Positions 1 to 5,086 of a stretch of DNA of 5,086 nucleotides are shown here, piece by piece; the stretch's first letter is position 1, and each line of letters begins with the position of its first letter. Position numbers and translations under genes: made by a program. The notes below the pieces were generated by a model. The model was not told the DNA's origin. It did no database searches and was given only the letters and a program-made list of their open reading frames with translations. This stretch comes from DAOMOP01 sp035444405 (GTDB lineage: Bacteria; Pseudomonadota; Gammaproteobacteria; Burkholderiales; Rhodocyclaceae), in the NCBI GenBank assembly GCA_035444405.1, contig DAOMOP010000251.1:1-5086 (forward strand). The letters are read 5' to 3'.

Positions 1-18
1 GTTGGGATCTGCGCATAG

Positions 19-50
19 GGGTCGCTATGCAAATCTCTCCATAGCGACCC
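19..50. repeat. Inverted repeat, 11-bp arms, near the left edge
   Basis: Arms gggtcgctatg (19-29) and catagcgaccc (40-50) are perfect reverse complements around a 10-base loop; a G-T wobble (18/51) can add one pair. No run of T follows the stem on either strand, so a classical intrinsic terminator is not shown. It may be a terminator or mRNA end for a gene to the left of the window, or part of a mobile-element end. The sequence alone does not decide. Confidence 0.5.
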
Positions 51-161
51 TGACCTGCCTGACGATGTTTGCAAGGTCGAAGTCTGCTTTCCGATTTTCA
101 AGCTGCCATTCGATTATTCAGACTGACCGCATCCTCCTCCCCCTGATCTGCCGGTGGCCCG

Positions 162-491
162 ATGGCTGAGGTCAGGCAGCAATGTGCTGGTCAACTGCCG
201 TTTGAGCGTCATGCGACAACGAGCGTCAGGTTCTCCGTCCTGCGAACAGGAACTCCCGAGCCCGAGCCGCCGCTCGAGCATTCCGAAGATCTCATCGAGC
301 AAGAAGAGGGAAGCCAATGTTCGACAGCCAGCATCCCCAGCATGGCACCGGCCGCACAGCGCGCCCCATTCGCCGACTATCTGCGCTACGCACGCCGCCA
401 CTGCAAGATCGTCGAGCAGCATATGCCGCTTTTCGGAGCGAACCGTAACACTCCGCGGGGACACCACCGGGACGGGCGGTACTCCTCCTGA
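162..491 (+). CDS. Doubtful small ORF, no recognised family
   Basis: This is a 109-codon frame starting ATG at 162. I do not recognise the product. The middle and later parts (roughly residues 38-50 and 66-92, including the stretch FADYLRYARRHCKIVEQ) have codon use that looks like real coding DNA, with many C or G third positions. The first 35 codons and the last 15 do not. No convincing ribosome binding site precedes position 162; an internal ATG at 342 would give a 49-residue product. There is no signal peptide, membrane segment or known motif. Overlapping frames in this stretch (plus 154-573, minus 114-467) are no better. It may be a decayed gene fragment or chance. The whole 1-559 stretch otherwise holds nothing I can name. 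Confidence 0.2.
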   Translation: MAEVRQQCAGQLPFERHATTSVRFSVLRTGTPEPEPPLEHSEDLIEQEEGSQCSTASIPSMAPAAQRAPFADYLRYARRHCKIVEQHMPLFGANRNTPRGHHRDGRYSS

Positions 492-515
492 AGTTGGGCT
501 CGTCGTCTCAGATCT

Positions 516-556
516 CTATAGCCTTTCCGCGGACTTGTGCCGCGGAAAGGCTATAG
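516..556 (-). terminator. Perfect 17-bp hairpin ending the minus-strand operon
   Basis: Arms ctatagcctttccgcgg (516-532) and ccgcggaaaggctatag (540-556) are perfect complements around the 7-base loop acttgtg. On the minus strand the stem begins three bases after the TAA stop of the channel gene; those three bases (557-559) form a second in-frame stop, TGA. The position strongly suggests a transcript end. The base run after the stem (AGATCTGAG on the minus strand) has no T tract, so it may act as a 3' stabilising hairpin or a weak or factor-assisted terminator rather than a textbook intrinsic one. Confidence 0.7.
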
Positions 557-559
557 TCA

Positions 560-1489
560 TTACAGCGGCATGATGAGCTTGAGCCACACCTTATCACCGC
601 CGAAGCGGTTAGTGACGGCGGTTTCGTGCTGCCACTGCCCGACGAAGTGCATGCCGTCCTTGGTCGTGTAGCTGACACTCGGCCCGATCGCGAACACCTC
701 GCCCTTGCGTCCGGCCGACCACAGGCCGGGGTTGGCGGCGATCTTGCGGCCGTCGATCTCGTCGTCGGTGAGTTGCTTCAGGTAGTAGCCCGACAGGCCC
801 ACCCCCCATGCACCAAAGCGCTTGCCGACCAGATAGTCCATGTGAAATTCGTCGCCAGACTGGTAATCCATCCTCGGCGCGCCTTCAGCCTCGCGAAAAT
901 CGTCGTTCTTGCCCTTGATGTTGTACATGAACTTCGCGGATACCTCCCAGCCGTCATCGCCCAGCCAGGTCGCGGCGAAGACCGGCTCCACGCTCCAGTA
1001 GTTGGCACCGACGCTGCGCAACGGATCGCCAGATTCGTACTTGCCTGTCGGCAGGTGCACGTCGAGCGCGACCGCCCAGTGCCAATTTTTCGTGTGCCAC
1101 GACAAGATGAAGGGGCTCACCGTGACGTCGCCCAGCGCCGCGGTGGAACGGGACGGGCCGCCGAGATCGAGCCTCTGATGCACCAACGGCATGATCACGT
1201 GCCAGCCCCAGTTGCCGCCAAGGACGCGGAAGTCGCTGGTATGGACGTAACGCAAGGCGTCGAACCAGGCACCCACGGATGTGCCCTTCACCTTGTCGCC
1301 GTCGCCATTGTGCAGCTTGCCGCCGTAGTAGCCGAAATAGTTGAGAAAGTAGTCGCCCGGCGGCGGTACGGCACCCGCCAGCCAGTTCTCGGCGCCGTTC
1401 GGGTACTGATCTCCGCCCTCCTTGGCCTGGGCTACCCCGGCCACCAGCGCGGCGAGGCTGATCGCAAACACGATTTTCTTGGTTCTCAT
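560..1489 (-). CDS. SphA/Phenol_MetA_deg-family outer-membrane channel (transporter) for aromatics
   Basis: This 309-residue protein is probably an outer-membrane beta-barrel that lets a hydrophobic or aromatic substrate into the cell. Residues 1-22 form a clear Sec signal peptide: two lysines at 4-5, a hydrophobic core, and an AQA cleavage site before K23. The mature part begins with a NWLAGAVPPPGDYFLNYFGYY stretch (36-55), followed by GDVTVSPFILSWH (120-132), ALDVHLPTGKY (141-151), NYWSVEPV (163-170) and a closing repeat of short aromatic-rich strands. These are hallmarks of the family found with phenol and other aromatic meta-pathway genes. The protein ends in LKLIMPL rather than the usual terminal phenylalanine. 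The start is preceded by AGAGAG (1496-1501) at a 6-base spacing. The gene lies 39 bases after the oxygenase gene and closes the operon. Family membership is well supported; the transported substrate is unknown. Confidence 0.87.
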   Translation of the reverse strand: MRTKKIVFAISLAALVAGVAQAKEGGDQYPNGAENWLAGAVPPPGDYFLNYFGYYGGKLHNGDGDKVKGTSVGAWFDALRYVHTSDFRVLGGNWGWHVIMPLVHQRLDLGGPSRSTAALGDVTVSPFILSWHTKNWHWAVALDVHLPTGKYESGDPLRSVGANYWSVEPVFAATWLGDDGWEVSAKFMYNIKGKNDDFREAEGAPRMDYQSGDEFHMDYLVGKRFGAWGVGLSGYYLKQLTDDEIDGRKIAANPGLWSAGRKGEVFAIGPSVSYTTKDGMHFVGQWQHETAVTNRFGGDKVWLKLIMPL

Positions 1490-1528
1490 TGAAATCTCTC
1501 TGTGTCGGGTTGGGGTACGGGCGCGCGG

Positions 1529-2599
1529 TCAGCCGACCAGGCGCAACTTCTGCGCCTGCTCCTCTTCGATCAGCCTTTGCAGCAGGCGGCGCACCTTCAC
1601 CGTGGCGACATCGCTGCTCAACAGCACCGGGTTGAGACCGAAGAGGTCGCTGGTTCCCATCGCCTCCTGCTGCAGGTCGAGGATGGGGCCGTCCTCGGTG
1701 ACGAAGGCCTCATGCATGGCCGCGATCTTCATGCTGTTGTATTCGGCATCCTCGACATTGTGGTTGCGCCGCGTGGCGAAAAAGTAGTGCGTGGTGGTCT
1801 CGGTTTCCGGCGTACTGGTGTGCAGGTCGTACTGGCCGACAGTGTCGACCAGGTCGAGCTCACCCGGCCCCTGGATGGCGCCGACCGAAAGCTGGATGTT
1901 GCCCGGAGGCGTATAGGTGATGTCGAAGAAGTGGCGCGCTTCGCCCTGGGGGTCGGCGAGGAAGTTGGCAAAGATCAACATCGCCGGGGTCTGCTTCCAT
2001 TCCCAGCGCGCCGAAATGGCGCGCGCCGACTCGAGCAGCTTGGGCACCTGCGGCGACAACTGACCGCGCGTGGTGATGATCTCGCCGTGGAGGTGGTCGA
2101 TATGGCTGAGATCCATCACATTGTCGTTGACGAGCTGATAGTTGCAGGCCGGATGCATGTAGGTGTAGCCCACGCCGTTCGGATGGCCGTCGGTGAGCGG
2201 GCTGAAATCCGGCAACAGGTCGGGGTCGGCCGCCGCCTCGCCCATCCAGATCCACAGAAAGCCATACCGCTCGATCAGTGGGAAGGAACGCACCTTGGCG
2301 GCCTGCGGGATGTGGCCCGTGCCGTGCGGGTTGTGGTTGCACTGGCCAGAACAGTCGAACTTCAGCCCGTGATAGGCGCACACTACGTCGTCGCCATCGC
2401 GCTTACCCACGCTGAGCGGCGCGAAGCGGTGCGGGCAGCGGTCGTGCATCGCCACCGGCGTACCGTCCTGCTTGCGATAAATCAGCACCGGAATGTCGAG
2501 CAGCCGGCGACCGAACAGTTCCTCGCCGCAGACCTCGGTCGACAGCGCCGCGGCATACCAGGCGTTCATCAGGTAAGGGCTCTTCTTAGACGTATCCAT
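1529..2599 (-). CDS. Rieske non-heme iron aromatic oxygenase, VanA/DdmC type (probable O-demethylase)
   Basis: The 356-residue product is the terminal oxygenase of a two-component monooxygenase, probably removing a methyl group from a methoxylated aromatic as formaldehyde. The Rieske [2Fe-2S] motif is complete: C55-P-H57, 16 residues, then C74-A-Y-H77. The mononuclear iron site is seen as N160-V-M-D163-L-S-H166 with H171. D303 in the TED segment is the likely carboxylate ligand by analogy with dicamba monooxygenase D294, an alignment made from memory. The length is typical of this class. The segment around residues 85-110 (CNHNPHG, VRSFPLIER) closely recalls DdmC, while the reductase partner is VanB-like, so the substrate cannot be fixed: vanillate, another methoxybenzoate, or a methyl or sulfonate analogue are all possible. 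The frame is open to an ATG at 2668, but ATG 2599 is chosen because it starts the conserved MNAWY region closely and has a purine-rich leader (2604-2613). It is cytoplasmic and the second gene of the operon. Confidence 0.9.
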   Translation of the reverse strand: MDTSKKSPYLMNAWYAAALSTEVCGEELFGRRLLDIPVLIYRKQDGTPVAMHDRCPHRFAPLSVGKRDGDDVVCAYHGLKFDCSGQCNHNPHGTGHIPQAAKVRSFPLIERYGFLWIWMGEAAADPDLLPDFSPLTDGHPNGVGYTYMHPACNYQLVNDNVMDLSHIDHLHGEIITTRGQLSPQVPKLLESARAISARWEWKQTPAMLIFANFLADPQGEARHFFDITYTPPGNIQLSVGAIQGPGELDLVDTVGQYDLHTSTPETETTTHYFFATRRNHNVEDAEYNSMKIAAMHEAFVTEDGPILDLQQEAMGTSDLFGLNPVLLSSDVATVKVRRLLQRLIEEEQAQKLRLVG

Positions 2600-2603
2600 T
2601 TGT

Positions 2604-2613
2604 CTCACTCTCT
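2604..2613 (-). promoter_or_regulatory. Ribosome binding site that decides the oxygenase start
   Basis: On the minus strand the purine-rich AGAGAGTGAG lies four bases before ATG 2599. It is a modest Shine-Dalgarno match, but nothing better precedes the upstream in-frame ATG at 2668, whose 23 extra residues (Pro, Arg, Thr-rich) are not typical of the family. The channel gene has a very similar leader (CAGAGAG at 1496-1502). Confidence 0.5.
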
Positions 2614-2631
2614 GGGTCTCTGGGGTGGATA

Positions 2632-2675
2632 CCGGGAGGCCGCCCGGCACGGGGTCTGTCCGGCGCAAGCGCCGG
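2632..2675 (-). repeat. Two GC-rich hairpins between the reductase and oxygenase genes
   Basis: The 81-base gap has two potential stems. One pairs ccggcgc (2660-2666) with gcgccgg (2669-2675), giving six pairs and a four-base loop, and starts five bases after the reductase stop. The other pairs ccggg (2632-2636) with cccgg (2643-2647) around six bases. There is no T run. They could protect or partly separate the two messages so that oxygenase and reductase are made in unequal amounts; this is inference. Confidence 0.4.
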
Positions 2676-2680
2676 CAAGC

Positions 2681-3661
2681 TCAGAAGTCGATCAGCAGCG
2701 AGGCGGAGCGCGCGCGCGAGCAGCACGGCGTGAAGCGGTCGTTCGCCGCCTTGTCCGTCTCGCTGAGGAAGAGGTCGCGATGCTCGGGCACGCCCTCGAG
2801 CACGCGCATCACGCAGGTGCCGCAGATACCCTGTTCGCACGACAACGGCACCGGTACGCCATTGGCAATCAGCGCCTGCGCGGCCGTAGTGCCGGGCGGA
2901 ACCGGCACGACCAGGTCGCGGCCGGCCAGGCGGATCTCGAAATGGCCGTCGCCAGCAACTTCACCCTCGGCCAGCGCTGCCGCGAAATACTCGAAGTGGA
3001 TGTTGTCGTCGCGCCAGCCCAGTGACCTGGCGGTGGCGATGACGTGGTCCATGTAGCCGCGCGGACCGCACACATAAAGATGCGTGGCCGGATCCGGCGC
3101 ACCGATCGCGGCGACGGCATCGAAGCGCTGCGCCGCTGCGCCATCGTCAAAGTGGAACTGCACATGATCGGCAAAGGCCGAGGCGTTGATTCGGTCGATG
3201 AAGGCTGTGCGCGCCGGCGTGCGCGAAGCATAGTGCAGGCGGAAATCTGCCCCGCTACGCGAGAGCTCCTGTGCCATCGCAAGGATGGGCGTGATGCCGA
3301 TACCGCCGGCGAAGAGCAGCGAGCGCTGCGCCGAGCGCAATGGAAACAGGTTGCGCGGCGCGCCGATGCGGACCTCGCCGCCCTCGTGGATGTCGTCGTG
3401 CGCGCTGGCCGAGCCACCGCGACTCGCCGGGTCGCGCAGGATGCCGATCTCGTAGCGGCCAGTGTGCGCGCTGTCGCCGCACAGCGAATATTGCCGCAGC
3501 AGCCCGTTGGGCAGTTCGACATCAATGTGCGCGCCGGCAGCCCAGGCGGGCAGGGGCGCACCATCGAGCGCACCCAGTTCGAGGCCGATGATGTCGTCCG
3601 CCAGCGGCGTCCTGCGCCGCACGCGCACGGCAAACAGCGTGTGTTCTTCCGATCCGGACAT
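2681..3661 (-). CDS. VanB-type oxygenase reductase (flavin, NAD(P)H and plant-type [2Fe-2S])
   Basis: The 326-residue product is a class IA oxygenase reductase that takes electrons from NAD(P)H and hands them one at a time to the Rieske oxygenase. Domain order is flavin domain, nucleotide domain, ferredoxin domain. The flavin site is R56-Q-Y-S-L60 (RxYSL). The nucleotide domain has FAGGIGITP (117-125) and C198-G-P200. The C-terminal [2Fe-2S] ligands are C275-x4-C280-x2-C283-x29-C313, with a second cysteine C314 just after, in the family TPCCSRA segment. Length and layout match vanillate O-demethylase reductase (VanB) and phthalate dioxygenase reductase. ATG 3661 is preceded by a good AGGAAGAG (3665-3672). 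It is the first gene of the operon, read from the sigma54-type promoter at 3731-3745; the order reductase then oxygenase is the reverse of the usual vanA-vanB. Function as an electron carrier is firm; the natural partner is inferred from adjacency. Confidence 0.92.
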   Translation of the reverse strand: MSGSEEHTLFAVRVRRRTPLADDIIGLELGALDGAPLPAWAAGAHIDVELPNGLLRQYSLCGDSAHTGRYEIGILRDPASRGGSASAHDDIHEGGEVRIGAPRNLFPLRSAQRSLLFAGGIGITPILAMAQELSRSGADFRLHYASRTPARTAFIDRINASAFADHVQFHFDDGAAAQRFDAVAAIGAPDPATHLYVCGPRGYMDHVIATARSLGWRDDNIHFEYFAAALAEGEVAGDGHFEIRLAGRDLVVPVPPGTTAAQALIANGVPVPLSCEQGICGTCVMRVLEGVPEHRDLFLSETDKAANDRFTPCCSRARSASLLIDF

Positions 3662-3701
3662 GGTCTCTTCCTGTTGGATTGCGTTTCTTTCTGAACCGCT
3701 T

Positions 3702-3719
3702 CGTCAGTTCGAGCTGACG
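3702..3719 (-). repeat. 18-base near-palindrome at the predicted transcription start
   Basis: cgtcag (3702-3707) and ctgacg (3714-3719) are perfect complements around ttcgag, which is itself nearly symmetrical. If the -24/-12 promoter is right, +1 falls at about 3719, so the message would begin with a 6-bp stem and six-base loop. It may be a 5' stabilising hairpin or an operator for a second regulator. Confidence 0.45.
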
Positions 3720-3730
3720 CTGGCGTTATC

Positions 3731-3745
3731 GCAAACCACGTGCCA
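3731..3745 (-). promoter_or_regulatory. Sigma54 (-24/-12) promoter of the reductase-oxygenase-channel operon
   Basis: Read on the minus strand, TGGCACGTGGTTTGC has the invariant GG and GC at the correct 10-base spacing and matches TGGCACG-N4-TTGC in full. The -24 element is at 3740-3745 and the -12 element at 3731-3734. The predicted start is near 3719, giving a leader of about 58 bases to ATG 3661. The match fits the divergently encoded sigma54-dependent activator, which has an intact GAFTGA loop for contact with sigma54. I could not test alternative sigma70 promoters in full. Confidence 0.85.
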
Positions 3746-3768
3746 GAACAGGGCAGCGCTTCACATCC

Positions 3769-3795
3769 TTGTTTTTATTGGATTAATTCAAAATA
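3769..3795. promoter_or_regulatory. AT-rich tract between promoter and putative activator sites
   Basis: In otherwise GC-rich DNA, this stretch (ttgtttttattggattaatt, then caaaata) sits at about -50 to -76 from the predicted start and contains an imperfect palindrome, ttggattaattcaa (3778-3791). In the XylR-controlled Pu promoter, an IHF bending site lies at this distance. I could not find a good match to the IHF consensus on either strand, so only the composition and position support a bending role. Confidence 0.35.
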
Positions 3796-3836
3796 GCCGC
3801 ACAAGCCAAGCAAACCACCAAGAGGCAGCTCCTTAT

Positions 3837-3864
3837 TTGATGAATTTTCATTTCTGCATATGAA
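3837..3864. promoter_or_regulatory. Candidate upstream activator binding sites (inverted repeats)
   Basis: Three copies of a five-base element alternate in orientation: atgaa (3840-3844), ttcat (3847-3851) and atgaa (3860-3864). The left half TTGATGAA begins like the XylR/DmpR consensus half TTGANCAA, but the right half is poor. The position, about -118 to -145 from the predicted sigma54 start, is where such activators bind. The site also lies just ahead of the regulator gene, so binding could affect its own expression. Confidence 0.4.
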
Positions 3865-3899
3865 GAGGCTTTGTGCTATTCAGAAACCGTTTCATCCCC

Positions 3900-3905
3900 G
3901 AAAGG
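3900..3905 (+). promoter_or_regulatory. Ribosome binding site of the regulator
   Basis: GAAAGG lies six bases ahead of ATG 3912. An in-frame GTG at 3873 has a stronger GAAGAGG (3862-3868) only four bases before it and would add 13 residues; an in-frame TGA at 3861 rules out anything further upstream. ATG is preferred for its spacing and because it fits the family N-terminal length. Confidence 0.5.
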
Positions 3906-3911
3906 CTCGCC

Positions 3912-5086
3912 ATGCACCGTAGCAGCCACGGCCCACTGACGGCCATCACCGACGCGATCGACGACCAGGCACTGGCGCGCAACGTGCGCTTTGCGCCGGA
4001 CAGCGGGCAGATCCTGCTGTTCGACCAGCGCATGCTGCTGATGCACGGCTTCTCACTCGCCGCCCTGCGGCGCGAACTGATCGAACGCATGGGCCTGGAA
4101 CGCACGCGCGAGCTCTTCACCCGCCTCGGCTACCAACAGGGCATGGAGGACGCGCGGGGCCTGCGCGAGCAGGAAGGCAGCGACCTGACCCGCACGCTGG
4201 CGCTGGGTCCGCGGCTGCGTGAGATCGAGGGCTTCGTGCGCAATCAAGCCGTCGATCGCATGCAGTTCAACACCGAAAGCGGCGAGTTCTGGGGCGACTA
4301 CTACTGGCAAGCGTCGTGGGAGGCCGAGGCGCACCTGCACCATTTCGGCATCAGCGGCGCCCCGGCGTGCTGGATGATGACGGGCTACGCCTGTGGTTTC
4401 ACCACCGCATTGATGGGCCGCCCCATCCTGTGGCGCGAGCTGGAATGCGTCGCCAACGGCCATGCGCGCTGCCGCGTAATCGGCCAGCCGCTGGAGGAAT
4501 GCGAGGACGCCGAGGAGCACCTGCGCTTCCTGCAGATCGAGGACTTCGTCTCCGCTCCGCGCCGCAGCCCAAGGCCCGCGCCCGTACGCGGCGCATCCCC
4601 GGAGGCTGCGCCGGAAAGTGTGCTGCCCGACCTCATCGGCGCCTCGGCCGGCTTCAATGCGGTGGCCCATCTGATCAAGCGCGTTGCGCCGACCGACGCG
4701 ACCGTACTCTTCCTCGGCGAAAGCGGCGTGGGCAAGGAGCGCTTCTCGAAGACGCTGCACGCAATCGGACCGCGCGCCGGCAAACCCTTCGTGTCCATCA
4801 ACTGCGCCGCGATCCCGAACGAACTCGTCGAGGCCGAACTGTTCGGTGTGGAAAAGGGAGCCTTCACCGGCGCCACGGTGTCGCGCCCTGGCCGCTTCGA
4901 ACGCGCCGACGGCGGCACGCTCTTCCTGGACGAGATCGGCAGCCTGCCGATGCACGCGCAGGGCAAGCTGCTGCGAGTGCTGCAGGAAGGTGAAGTGGAG
5001 CGCGTGGGGGATACTCGGGTTCGGCCAGTGAACGTGCGCATCGTCGCCGCCGCAAACCGCGACCTGCGCGCCGAAGTGCAGGCCGG
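3912..5086 (+). CDS. XylR/DmpR-family sigma54-dependent aromatic-responsive activator (3' end cut by window)
   Basis: The frame from ATG 3912 stays open to the edge (391 codons plus two bases); family members are about 560-580 residues, so the rest of the AAA+ domain and the Fis-type helix-turn-helix lie outside. The order is XylR_N sensor (about 20-125), V4R (about 130-192), a Pro/Ala-rich linker (about 215-238) and the sigma54 activation domain (from about 239). Walker A is GESGVGKE (269-276), the sigma54 loop GAFTGA (316-321) and Walker B GGTLFLDE (334-341). The sensor keeps the zinc ligands of the MopR/DmpR type (C153, E176, C179, C187, same spacing as MopR 155/178/181/189) and W132 (MopR W134), but R103 appears to replace the phenol-binding His106; this comparison is from memory. 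By family, aromatic binding relieves repression of the ATPase, which then opens sigma54 promoters. It is divergent from the operon and probably controls it. Identity of the effector is unknown. Confidence 0.92.
   Translation, partial: MHRSSHGPLTAITDAIDDQALARNVRFAPDSGQILLFDQRMLLMHGFSLAALRRELIERMGLERTRELFTRLGYQQGMEDARGLREQEGSDLTRTLALGPRLREIEGFVRNQAVDRMQFNTESGEFWGDYYWQASWEAEAHLHHFGISGAPACWMMTGYACGFTTALMGRPILWRELECVANGHARCRVIGQPLEECEDAEEHLRFLQIEDFVSAPRRSPRPAPVRGASPEAAPESVLPDLIGASAGFNAVAHLIKRVAPTDATVLFLGESGVGKERFSKTLHAIGPRAGKPFVSINCAAIPNELVEAELFGVEKGAFTGATVSRPGRFERADGGTLFLDEIGSLPMHAQGKLLRVLQEGEVERVGDTRVRPVNVRIVAAANRDLRAEVQA

Noticed and set aside
317..448. Short plus-strand ORF of 43 codons after a GAGGGA ribosome-binding-like sequence
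   Set aside because: The binding site spacing is good, but the Arg/Pro-rich product matches nothing I know and overlaps another candidate frame with better codon use.
114..467. Minus-strand 117-codon frame in the left flank
   Set aside because: It shows no family resemblance, ends in a Gly/Ser-rich tail and has no convincing ribosome binding site; it competes with an equally weak plus-strand frame.
626..1492. Plus-strand open frame of 288 codons
   Set aside because: It is antisense to the channel gene, which has a clear signal peptide and family motifs; no independent support was seen.
1502..3025. Plus-strand open frame of 507 codons
   Set aside because: It lies antisense to the oxygenase and reductase genes, which carry complete metal- and cofactor-binding motifs. 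Its own translation is rich in Arg, Val, His and Ala and has no recognisable domain, as expected for an antisense frame in GC-rich DNA.
3769..3795. IHF binding site
   Set aside because: Position and AT content fit, but no segment on either strand matches WATCAANNNNTTR well; it is kept only as an AT-rich tract.
3875..3882. Extended -10-like TGCTATTCA as the regulator's sigma70 promoter
   Set aside because: No acceptable -35 element lies 16-18 bases upstream, so a promoter call is not supported.
4053..4955. Minus-strand open frame of 300 codons
   Set aside because: It is antisense to the sigma54 activator, whose Walker A, GAFTGA and Walker B motifs are intact in the plus frame.

Overview
The window is high-GC DNA that looks like it comes from a betaproteobacterium. 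The SphA/Phenol_MetA_deg outer-membrane protein, the VanA/VanB-type Rieske pair and the XylR/DmpR-type regulator, taken together, resemble aromatic-degrading Rhodocyclales such as Azoarcus, Thauera and Zoogloea. That placement is an inference from gene content and protein style; no search was run.

Layout. Positions 1-559 hold no gene I can identify: a hairpin near the left edge, one weak ORF, and a perfect 17-bp inverted repeat (516-556) that follows the minus-strand operon. Three minus-strand genes follow one another in the order reductase (2681-3661), Rieske oxygenase (1529-2599) and outer-membrane channel (560-1489). A 250-bp divergent control region (3662-3911) separates them from a plus-strand sigma54-dependent activator of the XylR/DmpR family that starts at 3912 and runs off the right edge. 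The activator is easy to miss because its reading frame has no stop codon in the window.

How it fits together. The control region carries a near-consensus -24/-12 (sigma54) promoter on the minus strand at 3731-3745, facing the reductase gene. An AT-rich stretch lies at about -50 to -77, and inverted repeats lie at about -118 to -145, which is the usual geometry of XylR/DmpR-controlled promoters. The likely model is that an aromatic compound enters through the outer-membrane channel, binds the sensor domain of the activator and switches on the operon. The VanB-type reductase then passes NAD(P)H electrons to the Rieske oxygenase, which probably demethylates or hydroxylates the aromatic substrate.

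The substrate is not known. The oxygenase resembles both vanillate O-demethylase (VanA) and dicamba O-demethylase (DdmC). The sensor keeps the zinc site and the tryptophan of the phenol sensors DmpR/MopR but appears to have arginine where they have the phenol-binding histidine. This points to a ligand other than simple phenol, possibly an anionic or methoxylated aromatic. Sigma54 control of a VanAB-type demethylase with its own channel is the most interesting feature of the window.
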